A DNA stretch of 64,000 nucleotides from positions 1,302,001 to 1,366,000 of the forward strand of contig NZ_QRGB01000001.1 in NCBI RefSeq assembly GCF_003449035.1, read 5' to 3'. Positions 49,622 to 57,564 of the stretch are shown here, piece after piece (within the stretch, counting starts at the first letter, position 1; each line of letters starts with the position of its first letter). The notes under the pieces were generated by a model. It was given only the letters and a program-made list of their open reading frames with translations, was not told the origin of the DNA and did no database searches. A program made the translations under genes and the position numbers. The DNA comes from Pedobacter indicus. GTDB lineage: Bacteria; Bacteroidota; Bacteroidia; Sphingobacteriales; Sphingobacteriaceae.

Positions 49622-51130
49622 ATGTCATCACATACGAATGATAAAGAGGAGTTTGAAGGATTTATCAGTGACTTTAAACAAACATTACATTACTTATTTC
49701 ACGAGAAAGAAAATATAAACAAGCTTAGTCTTGAAAGAGGACTTCCGGCAGAAGTTTGGCATGGTATCATGTCTAAGACGCCTCTTTCCGTGGCTATCCC
49801 TTCTGAATATGGGGGGCGGGGAGCTATTGTAAAGGAATGTTTAAGCATACTTTCTGCGGCCTCGTATGAGTCTTTATCACTTTCCCTAACTTTTGGAATC
49901 AATATCGCGCTATTTCTTGAGCCGGTTGCTAAGTATGCCAACGATGAAGTAAAGCAGGACATTTTCAATCGTTTTCTTCAAGAAGAAAACATGGGCGGAC
50001 TGATGATTACTGAGCCCGATTACGGAAGTGATGCCCTCAATATGAAAACTTATAATGAGGAGGTTGACGGCATTTACCGGATAAAAGGAACCAAACATTG
50101 GCAAGGGCTTACAGGGATGGCTGACTATTGGTTAATCGCCTCCCGACGAAAATTAAATGATTCTGATCTAGCTCGAGATATTGATTTTTTTATTGCAGAC
50201 GGTCGCATAGACAAGCAAAAGATAGTTGTAGAGGAGTTATACAATAATCCCGGACTTTATATTATCCCTTATGGGCTTAATAAAATAGATATCGAAGTTC
50301 CTTCCAAGTTCAAATTAAACCCAGAATCGACGGGTATTAAAATGATGTTGGATATTCTACACCGTAGCCGTTTCCAGTTTCCAGGCATGGGAATGGGTTT
50401 TATTACAAGGATGCTTGATGAAGCCACCAAACATTGTGAAAATCGTATCGTTGGTGCAGGCAATTTGTTGTGTATGGATCAGGTTCAGTACCAATTGTCG
50501 CGAATCCAAACAGCTTATACTATTTGTTCCGCGATGTGCTTCAAAAGTAGCTCCGTAAGCGGTATCGATCATAATCTTGCTGCCGAAGGGTTGGAGGCGA
50601 ACACCATGAAAGCAGTAGTGACCGATCTGATGCATGAGTCGGCTCAAACTTATACTCAACTTTCCGGAGCCAATGGTTATCGAATGGAACATGTTGGCGG
50701 TCGCGGAATTATGGATAGCCGTCCTTTCCAAATCTTTGAAGGGTCTAATGAAATGCTCTACTCACAGATTGCCGAGATGGTGACCCGTCAAATGAGGAAG
50801 CAAAAACAAGCCAACCTTATGGAATACTTGTTGACTTACGCACCTACAAAAGAGTCGGTTTCCCACTTCAAAAAACATGTTGATTTTTCTATTAACGGAA
50901 CCATCCCTCAGCGCAAGCTGGTGGATTTAGGGCGTGCAATTGCGCGCATTATCTGTATTGGTTATGTCCTTGAAATGGAAGCTGCCGGATTCCGTAAAGA
51001 TTTAGTAGAAAATACGATTAAAAACGTTCAGCAAGAAGTTGCCGCCCTCATTAGTGCGTACCATCACAGCAGCGATACACAAGTAATCGTCGATTATAAG
51101 GATAATAGCGGCTGGTATTCCTTCGTTTGA
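49622..51130 (+). CDS. Acyl-CoA dehydrogenase family protein
   Basis: A 502-residue FAD enzyme of the acyl-CoA dehydrogenase fold. FAD/substrate block MITEPDYGSDALNMKTY (about 129) and KGTKHWQGLTGMADYW are visible; the catalytic base is likely Glu373 in FEGSNEM (family consensus YEGTxEI). ATG 49622 preferred over TTG 49601. Would oxidise an acyl-CoA to the trans-2-enoyl form, but the chain length and physiological role are unclear; no thiolase or hydratase is linked. Confidence 0.86.
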   Translation: MSSHTNDKEEFEGFISDFKQTLHYLFHEKENINKLSLERGLPAEVWHGIMSKTPLSVAIPSEYGGRGAIVKECLSILSAASYESLSLSLTFGINIALFLEPVAKYANDEVKQDIFNRFLQEENMGGLMITEPDYGSDALNMKTYNEEVDGIYRIKGTKHWQGLTGMADYWLIASRRKLNDSDLARDIDFFIADGRIDKQKIVVEELYNNPGLYIIPYGLNKIDIEVPSKFKLNPESTGIKMMLDILHRSRFQFPGMGMGFITRMLDEATKHCENRIVGAGNLLCMDQVQYQLSRIQTAYTICSAMCFKSSSVSGIDHNLAAEGLEANTMKAVVTDLMHESAQTYTQLSGANGYRMEHVGGRGIMDSRPFQIFEGSNEMLYSQIAEMVTRQMRKQKQANLMEYLLTYAPTKESVSHFKKHVDFSINGTIPQRKLVDLGRAIARIICIGYVLEMEAAGFRKDLVENTIKNVQQEVAALISAYHHSSDTQVIVDYKDNSGWYSFV

Positions 51131-51204
51131 TGTTATGAAGTAACCTTAAGTGAAGTAAGCTCATGAAACTAAGTCGGCTTAATGCCGCATCGGTTTTATA
51201 CAGC

Positions 51205-52566
51205 TTATTTGATAAAAGGATGTTCCCAAGGACTTCTATACGGGCGTCTCAAGCGCTGTGTAGCTTCAGGATCATTTATGCATATTCTCATTTTCGGATC
51301 ATAACTCACTGGTCGTTTAAGTTCCATTGCTATATTCGCTAAAATGCAGCTTGCTGTGGAAATATGGCCCTCCTCTATATCAGCAACCGGGAGATGGTCG
51401 CCTTCGATAGCTGCTATCAAGTTTTGCATATGCCTTCTTGTTGCTGGTGCGGCATTGAGTTCTATTCTCGGTTCTTTTAGATCCTCAGGAAACTCTTCTT
51501 TCTCATAAACGACGTCTTTTACAATCCGTTCACCTTTGCCTTGTGGAACAAATTCATATTTCATCGTACTTCCTTTGAGCGTTCCTTTTTCTCCATGAAT
51601 CACAAAAGCCCAAGGGTATTCCGGGTCAGCCGGTGTACCCCAAGTTCGGTGCTGCCAAACACACTCCAGTTCATCATATTCAAAAATTGCCGTTTGTGTA
51701 TCCGCTATATTTGATTTTCCATCCTTCTGTACATAAATACCACCAGTTGCGCTGATTCGTTTTGGCCAACCCAGATTAAGAAGCCAGCGTACGGCATCAA
51801 ACATATGAACACACATATCGCCAGTGATCCCGTTCCCATACTCCATAAAGGTACGCCACCAGCTACCATGAGGTAATCCATCATACGGTCGTAATGGCGC
51901 AGGCCCCGTCCACAACTCATAATTCAGGAAATCGGGTACAGGCTCTATTGGCGGATTACCGTTTTTTCTCATATGATAATAACAGCACATATCCACATGA
52001 GCTATTTTACCCAATAAACCCTTGTCAATAATATTTTCCTTGGCGTCTATTAGGTGCGGAGTGCTTCGTCGCTGTGTGCCGACTTGTACTTTGCGATTAA
52101 GTCTTCGAGCTGTCGCCAAAATAGCCTCACCCTCCAGTACATCCACACTAACGGGCTTCTGTAAATAAAGATGCGCACCAGCTTTCATGGCGTCGACGGC
52201 CTGGCGCGCGTGCCAATGATCCGGCGTGCCGATAATGACTATGTCGAAACGATGATCAGCCAGCATCTTCCGGTAATCCTCATAAAGGTGTGGAACTTTT
52301 CCAGAAGCCTGTCGTCCACTGATCAGCTGTCCTGCCTCCTTTAAGTGTCTTTCGTCTACATCGCACACCGCAACAACATTGACATCACTAACCTGTATCA
52401 GTCTGAACAGATCGCTTTTGCCATACCATCCCGCTCCGATTAACCCCACTCTTAATCCGTTCAATTCACCGGCAGAAACCAGCCCGCTACTTTGCAGTGC
52501 GGAAAGTGTTAACACCGCACCCATACCTTGAATAAATTTCTTTCGGTTCAGGTTGTATCTGTTCAT
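51205..52566 (-). CDS. Gfo/Idh/MocA-family oxidoreductase, exported type
   Basis: A 453-residue NAD(P)-dependent sugar oxidoreductase-like protein. The N-terminal NRKKFIQGMGAVLTL is a Tat-like signal with Arg-Lys in place of twin arginine. Rossmann loop VGLIGAGWYGKSDL, catalytic-lysine motif YLQKPVS, and a C2-type beta-sheet domain follow. Exported members act on glycosides in polysaccharide breakdown, possibly with a bound nucleotide. ATG 52566 preferred to TTG 52572. Convergent with the acyl-CoA dehydrogenase and divergent from the SDR. Confidence 0.88.
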   Translation of the reverse strand: MNRYNLNRKKFIQGMGAVLTLSALQSSGLVSAGELNGLRVGLIGAGWYGKSDLFRLIQVSDVNVVAVCDVDERHLKEAGQLISGRQASGKVPHLYEDYRKMLADHRFDIVIIGTPDHWHARQAVDAMKAGAHLYLQKPVSVDVLEGEAILATARRLNRKVQVGTQRRSTPHLIDAKENIIDKGLLGKIAHVDMCCYYHMRKNGNPPIEPVPDFLNYELWTGPAPLRPYDGLPHGSWWRTFMEYGNGITGDMCVHMFDAVRWLLNLGWPKRISATGGIYVQKDGKSNIADTQTAIFEYDELECVWQHRTWGTPADPEYPWAFVIHGEKGTLKGSTMKYEFVPQGKGERIVKDVVYEKEEFPEDLKEPRIELNAAPATRRHMQNLIAAIEGDHLPVADIEEGHISTASCILANIAMELKRPVSYDPKMRICINDPEATQRLRRPYRSPWEHPFIK

Positions 52567-52804
52567 GGTCAATTAATTTTAGGGACGTATACAAATCGGT
52601 TTTAGTTTTTCTTTCGAAAACAACGAAATAAAGATAATGTTTAACTGCGTATTTTGAATCCCATCGACAGTAAAATCAACGACAAGTCACAACACATTTG
52701 CAATCAAATATTTTCCAAAACTTTTTGTGACTTATTTGTTTACCAAATGAAAGCTGTTGTCTTTATAAGCAACAAAAAATCATCTATAAAAAAACAAAAT
52801 TAAA

Positions 52805-53560
52805 ATGGGACAGCTAGAAAACAAAGTCGCGGTAATTACAGGAGCTGCATCGGGCATCGGAAAGGCGACCGCCTTACTTTTTGCCAAAGAAAAAGCTAAA
52901 GTGGTTGTTAGCGATATTAACGAAGAAGACGGAAATAAAACTGTTGAAGAGATTAAAGCCGCTGGTGGCAATGCCATTTTTGTGAAAGCAAATACCGCGA
53001 GTGTGGAAGATAATGAGCATTTGGTAAAAGAGACCGTAAAAGCCTTTGGAGGTTTGCATATTTCTGTAAACAATGCAGGGGTTGGAAGTGAATTTTCCAA
53101 GGTAGCTGACGTAAAGTTGGAAGATTGGAAACGTGTGATCGACATTAACTTGTCAGGCGTGTTTTATGGAATGAAGTATCAGATTCCCGCCATGATCAAG
53201 TCTGGAGGAGGAAGTGTGATTAATATAGCCTCTATCTTGGGGCAAACTGCTTTCGGCGGTTCATCTGCATACGTAGCTGCTAAGCACGGGGTTGTTGGTT
53301 TAACTAAAACTGGTGCTATCGATCATGCTTCAGATCAAGTCCGTGTTAATGCCATCGGCCCAGGGTTCGTATATTCGGGTCTGGTAAATGAAGATACTAT
53401 GGGAAAAGAAGCTATCAAGGACCTAGAGCAAAAACATGCTATGCATCGTTTGGGTGAACCTGAAGAGGTCGCCGCCACTTGTCTTTTCTTAGCATCAGAT
53501 GCATCATCTTTTGTCACCGGCGCGTATTATCCTGTTGACGGAGGTTATTTAGCATTTTAA
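52805..53560 (+). CDS. Short-chain dehydrogenase/reductase
   Basis: A 251-residue classical SDR. Cofactor loop GAASGIGKATAL (about 13-24), NNAG at about 89-92, catalytic Tyr156 and Lys160 in YVAAK, and C-terminal FVTGAYYPVDGGYL. Substrate undetermined; probably a sugar or polyol alcohol given the divergent Gfo/Idh gene, an inference. The 232-base divergent gap carries AT-rich sequence and a TTTGTTTACCAAA element but no exact promoter pair. Confidence 0.9.
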   Translation: MGQLENKVAVITGAASGIGKATALLFAKEKAKVVVSDINEEDGNKTVEEIKAAGGNAIFVKANTASVEDNEHLVKETVKAFGGLHISVNNAGVGSEFSKVADVKLEDWKRVIDINLSGVFYGMKYQIPAMIKSGGGSVINIASILGQTAFGGSSAYVAAKHGVVGLTKTGAIDHASDQVRVNAIGPGFVYSGLVNEDTMGKEAIKDLEQKHAMHRLGEPEEVAATCLFLASDASSFVTGAYYPVDGGYLAF

Positions 53561-53569
53561 AATTTTTTA

Positions 53570-54059
53570 GTTCATTTATTTAACTACCCGCACCTTATAG
53601 AGTTTGATGTCAGGTATATGAATTCGCTTTGAAGGGTTTGTCAGGTAAATATTATGAGTCCACCAGCTTTCTTCAGCAATTGTATAGACGAGTTTGTTTG
53701 TTCTCGGATTGTAATTTCCTGATTTGGTATTGTGCTTGTCCTTAAGAGGTTCAAATACAGTAAAGGTTTGGGTGCTTATGCGTCGAATTGGCTACTGCTA
53801 TGCGGTTGTTTGGAAGCAAGTCAGCCGAGTGAGCCATGGGTGTCTTAGCGTAAAATTCAACCTTACGGCTAGCAATATCAAGGACGATGGTCGCTCCGCC
53901 AGATGATGTAAGTAATAATTTCTTATTGTCAAAGATCGGCTTACATTCATCAAGGGGAACAAGCAATCTTTGGTATTCTGACGGAATATCAGAAGCCTCT
54001 GTAGTAGACCATGTCCATACTATTTCAGATTGAATATAAGTTTTATCTAAGTTATCAAT
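53570..54059 (-). pseudogene. Remnant of a DUF6528-family gene
   Basis: On the minus strand an open stretch from 54059 to 53750 encodes IVWTWSTTEASDIPSEYQRL, DECKPIFDNKKLLLTSSGGA and PMAHSADLLPNNRIAVANST, ending in a stop after NLYCI. After the break, in a shifted frame, it continues FEPLKDKHNTKSGNYNPRT, EESWWTHNIY and PDIKLYKVRVVK to a stop at about 53578. These blocks, in this order, are the ones I recognise in Bacteroidota DUF6528 proteins. The central part (more than a hundred residues in intact members) is missing, the frame is shifted, and no start or signal peptide is found upstream. This gap therefore holds a decayed gene, not an empty intergenic region. Confidence 0.75.
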
Positions 54060-54153
54060 CGTGTGTCAACTTCGTGTTAAGAATATTTTTTTGTATCCAT
54101 CTGCATATGGCATATAGACAATTTTAAACGATATTAGCCGTAGAAATTGTGTA

Positions 54154-55062
54154 ATGGTTAACTTCGTTTTGATAGCTTTTTGCATTCTTATCGGAATGCT
54201 CTTCAGCAAATATAAATTGGTGCCCCAAGATTCGTATAAAGGCATTAATTCATGGCTGATATATATTGCTTTGCCAGCAGTCTCATTCAGGTATCTTCCA
54301 AAGGTAGAATGGACGCCCACGATGTTTTTTCCAGTACTGGCGATGTTTGTTGTATGGGTTGGCGGATGGCTATTTTCCGAATTGATCAGCCGAAAAAAAA
54401 GCTACAGACAACGCTCTAGAAGTACGCTTGAATTAGCTACTGGCTATAGCAATACATCTTTCATCGGTTTCCCTTTAGTAGCAGCTTATTTTGGTGAAGA
54501 AAATCTGGGCATTGCGATGATTTGTGATCAGACATCTTTTATCATACTTTCAACCGCGGGAATTATCAGTGCATTAAGAGCAAAAGGGAGAGGGGAGAAC
54601 ATAAACTCCAAGCTTGTATACAGAAGGCTGATTACCTTTCCACCACTTATTGCATGCTTGCTGTCACTTATGCTCGGGCCGTTTATTGATTTCAGTTTTG
54701 CAGATTCTTTTTTAGATATATTAGTCGCGACTTTAGCGCCCATGGCTCTTTTTTCCATTGGTCTGCAACTAAGGTTCTCGGGATGGAAGAAACAGTTACC
54801 CCAGATTTCTTTGTCGCTATTCTACAAACTCCTCTTAGCGCCACTAATTATTTTTGTTTTGGCACTTAGTTTAGGGGTTCGTGACGATATCGGTCGGGTG
54901 AGCGTACTGGAAGCCGCCATGCCTACTTTGGTCAGCAGCAGCATCATTGCCGAGCAGTATGGCTTAAACACCAAGTTGCTCAACCTGATCATTGGCGTAG
55001 GAATCATTTTAGGTCTATTTACTACTGCTGTTTGGCAGTTCATCCTGAAATCTTATTTATGA
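54154..55062 (+). CDS. AEC-family (auxin-efflux-carrier-like) transporter
   Basis: A 302-residue permease with ten predicted helices. Family hallmarks are the helix 1-2 LIGMLFSKYKLVP start, the middle ATGYSNTSFIGFPLVAAYFG, and the C-terminal block LEAAMPTLVSSSIIAEQYGLNTKL. Bacterial AEC members export or import small organic acids such as malate. Faces the 2TM protein tail-to-tail with a 6-base overlap. Confidence 0.88.
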   Translation: MVNFVLIAFCILIGMLFSKYKLVPQDSYKGINSWLIYIALPAVSFRYLPKVEWTPTMFFPVLAMFVVWVGGWLFSELISRKKSYRQRSRSTLELATGYSNTSFIGFPLVAAYFGEENLGIAMICDQTSFIILSTAGIISALRAKGRGENINSKLVYRRLITFPPLIACLLSLMLGPFIDFSFADSFLDILVATLAPMALFSIGLQLRFSGWKKQLPQISLSLFYKLLLAPLIIFVLALSLGVRDDIGRVSVLEAAMPTLVSSSIIAEQYGLNTKLLNLIIGVGIILGLFTTAVWQFILKSYL

Positions 55063-55548
55063 TCCAAAATGTTCTGCTAGGTAATCGCCGGTTCTTTGTT
55101 TTGCAAGATGTTGGAAAGCCTCATTTTTTGGTATAGAAATTTCTTCTTGCAAATTTTCGATTTCGATTCTATTGTCTAGTATTTCTGAGTATAACCTGTT
55201 AACCTCCTCTTGCGGCAGGCAGTCGTCATTAATGTCAATCATCAATCTTTCAAGTTTATTAAACAGCTGAACGTAACGTACTTTCAAGTCTCCTAATTTC
55301 AGAAGATCCCTGTCGCTCATCACGATCTGATTATTAAAATTGACAGTAACTTCGCTGACAAAAAGGAGCACGCAGGCAATCATTGCAGCAGGTTGCCAAA
55401 AGAAAAACAGCGCTGCGCCTAAAAGGGCGATAAGAATGATCATTTTCTTATAGTTATTACGTCTCTTTTTTATCTTCAAAGAATACAGAGATGTATATTC
55501 CACGCCAAGTTTGGCGTCATGCAGTGCATTCCACACTTTGTCTTTCAT
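55057..55548 (-). CDS. Unrecognised 163-residue two-helix membrane protein
   Basis: I cannot name a family. A short N-terminal helix (about 1-20) and a very basic KIKKRRNNYKK stretch precede two membrane segments (about 35-50 and 52-66), then a long charged helical tail (about 80-160) with LVRYVQLFNKLERLM-type heptads. This layout, with both termini probably cytosolic, resembles the SLATT two-TM effectors linked to nucleotide-signalling systems, but there is no nucleotidyltransferase, SLOG or other partner nearby, so this is only a resemblance. Confidence 0.6.
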   Translation of the reverse strand: MKDKVWNALHDAKLGVEYTSLYSLKIKKRRNNYKKMIILIALLGAALFFFWQPAAMIACVLLFVSEVTVNFNNQIVMSDRDLLKLGDLKVRYVQLFNKLERLMIDINDDCLPQEEVNRLYSEILDNRIEIENLQEEISIPKNEAFQHLAKQRTGDYLAEHFGS

Positions 55549-55670
55549 GGTTTGGTCGTTGTTTCTTAGTAAATAACGTGTAGATCTTTTATTTTAAAGC
55601 AAGACTATGACATTTGTGGACTAATATACTTCTATCTTTGATAGAAAAATAAAAAAATAAAAATAGTATT

Positions 55671-56237
55671 ATGACATTCCAAGAATACTCTACTGGTTTT
55701 GAGAAAATAGTGAACACGCCGTCGGCAGAACAGGCAGCCCCTTATGATAATTCCGATTATATTGATTATACGAAATTGAATTGGTCACGGATGAACCGCT
55801 GGCTGAAAAAAGGTAAACTTTCTGAAGGCCTAAAAAGTATAATTCACCAGATCAATGCACCACAGCGGTGGATTGTTATCACTGAGCCTTGGTGTGGTGA
55901 TGCGGCACATAGTGTTCCGTTTATTGAGTTGGCAAGTCGCGAAAACCCTTTAATAAATGTTTCATATGAACTACGTGATAGTGAACCTTTTCGAATCAAT
56001 GAATACTTAACCAACGGGTCTAAGTCCATTCCTAAGCTCGTTATACGAGATGCCGAAGGAAATGATTTAGCAACATGGGGACCGCGACCTAAAGCTTGTC
56101 AGGATGTTTACGAAAAGCTGATAGCAGAAAATGCAGACTTTGAGAAAACGAAAACTGAAATTCAGCACTGGTACAATAGTAATAAAGGGCACGATATTCA
56201 AGAAGAATTACTTGCCCTCTTCAAAGCCATCTCCTAG
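55671..56237 (+). CDS. Thioredoxin-fold protein with a single active-site cysteine
   Basis: A 188-residue cytosolic protein of the Bacteroidota thioredoxin-like family (Thioredoxin_9 type). The active-site segment is EPWCGDAAH with Cys75 and no second cysteine at the usual CxxC position; the cis-proline is in KSIPKLV (about 120). It may act as a monothiol reductant or a redox-independent binding protein rather than a classical thioredoxin. Convergent with purC. Confidence 0.8.
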   Translation: MTFQEYSTGFEKIVNTPSAEQAAPYDNSDYIDYTKLNWSRMNRWLKKGKLSEGLKSIIHQINAPQRWIVITEPWCGDAAHSVPFIELASRENPLINVSYELRDSEPFRINEYLTNGSKSIPKLVIRDAEGNDLATWGPRPKACQDVYEKLIAENADFEKTKTEIQHWYNSNKGHDIQEELLALFKAIS

Positions 56238-56247
56238 TCATTTGTTT

Positions 56248-56934
56248 TTATTGACCAAGAAATAGTTTCTCTAATTCCAACGGTGGTATATATTCGCCGT
56301 CCTTGTACACGCGCATATTACCACCTGAAATTTCATCGATCAATAGCAGTTGACCGTTACTCTTGTCGTGTCCAAATTCAAGCTTAATATCGTACAGATC
56401 CAAGCCTTTTTTTGCTAACTCCTCTTTTACGATATCGCAGATTTGCTGTGTTAGCTTTTTGAGCTCTTGATAATCTGATTTAGATAGAATACCTAACATC
56501 TCTAGCGCGTCATCCGATATCGTCGGGTCACCGCGTTCGTCGTCTTTAATCGTTACTTCCACGAAACGGTCAAGTTCCTGGCCTTCTTCACAATATGCAG
56601 CATAACGTCTAAGAAAACTACCCACTGCACGATATCTGCAAATAACTTCTAAACCCTTGCCTATCACCTGCGCGTCCTTCACTGTCATCGACACATCGTC
56701 CAGATCTGCAGAAATAAAGTGTGTAGGGATATTACTACTGTTAATCAACTCGTAGAAATACTGCGTCATTTTCAGTCCCGATTTCCCGGCACCTTCGATG
56801 CTCAACCCTACAGTATTAGCACCTGGGTCAAAAACTCCATTTTCTCCCGTTACGTCATCTTTAAACTTCAATAGAATTTGGCTGTTGCCTAAACTATAAA
56901 CATCCTTGGTTTTTCCTTTATATATAAGCTGCAT
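56248..56934 (-). CDS. purC: Phosphoribosylaminoimidazole-succinocarboxamide synthase, short form
   Basis: A 228-residue SAICAR synthase (step 8 of purine synthesis). IYKGKTKDVYSL, VICRYRAVGSFLRRY (substrate site), IKLEFGHDKSNGQLLLIDEI and SGGNMRVYKDG are diagnostic. It is short like Firmicutes PurC, whereas the usual Bacteroidota enzyme is nearer 300 residues. ATG 56934 preferred to the TTG at 56955. It may therefore be transferred, or an added paralogue. Single-gene unit. Confidence 0.88.
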   Translation of the reverse strand: MQLIYKGKTKDVYSLGNSQILLKFKDDVTGENGVFDPGANTVGLSIEGAGKSGLKMTQYFYELINSSNIPTHFISADLDDVSMTVKDAQVIGKGLEVICRYRAVGSFLRRYAAYCEEGQELDRFVEVTIKDDERGDPTISDDALEMLGILSKSDYQELKKLTQQICDIVKEELAKKGLDLYDIKLEFGHDKSNGQLLLIDEISGGNMRVYKDGEYIPPLELEKLFLGQ

Positions 56935-57071
56935 ACGATTTGTAATTTTCGGCAAATTAAAAAAATATCTGTGTAATACAGTAATATCTTGTAGTTTCGC
57001 TTTTCACTAAAGTTAAATTGATGGCCTAAAGACATTAACAATACTTAAGAGCAATCAAAAAAGCCAGGATC

Positions 57072-57437
57072 ATGGAAGTTGAAATTCACACCAGAAATAA
57101 TATTGATATCGCTGAAATTACCTCAGATGACGTTATAATCAAAACCATTGATGATGGAGTGGACATCGTAGGTACAACCTATTTTCAAGGCTGTGAGAAA
57201 GTCATTCTACATAAACAAAACATTACCCCTGATTTTTTTGATTTAAAGAATAGAATGGCCGGTGAAATTCTCCAGAAGTTTTCTACTTATCGTATTCAAT
57301 TGGCGATAATTGGAGACTTTTCTAACTTAATGAGCGAAAGCAAAAGTTTAAAAGATTTTATCTACGAAAGTAATCAAGGGAGACAAGTTAATTTTTTGAA
57401 CTCAGTAGAGGAAGCAATCGAACGTTTCTCCGCTTAA
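57072..57437 (+). CDS. DUF4180-family protein
   Basis: A 121-residue soluble protein. The pattern DGVDIVGTTYFQGCEKVILHKQNITPDFFDLKNRMAGEILQKFSTYRIQLAIIGDF matches the DUF4180 family, found beside nucleotide or regulatory genes in many bacteria, with no known function. It is divergent from purC and 128 bases upstream of the stop of the convergent SusD gene. Starts ATG 57072. Confidence 0.82.
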   Translation: MEVEIHTRNNIDIAEITSDDVIIKTIDDGVDIVGTTYFQGCEKVILHKQNITPDFFDLKNRMAGEILQKFSTYRIQLAIIGDFSNLMSESKSLKDFIYESNQGRQVNFLNSVEEAIERFSA

Positions 57438-57502
57438 TACCGTTCTGTTTAGTGTTGTTTTAGCGATGCCAATAATGCATAATATCCAAACTAACTCACT
57501 AA

Positions 57503-57540
57503 CAATAAAATGCGAAGGCCGATCATGTTGACCGGCCTCA
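57503..57540 (-). terminator. Terminator after the second SusD
   Basis: An imperfect inverted repeat, AGGCCGATCA / TGACCGGCCT (57516-57525 and 57530-57539), followed on the minus strand by ATTTTATTG. It lies downstream of the minus-strand SusC/SusD pair. Confidence 0.7.
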
Positions 57541-57564
57541 CATTATAAAACTAAAAACAAAGCA

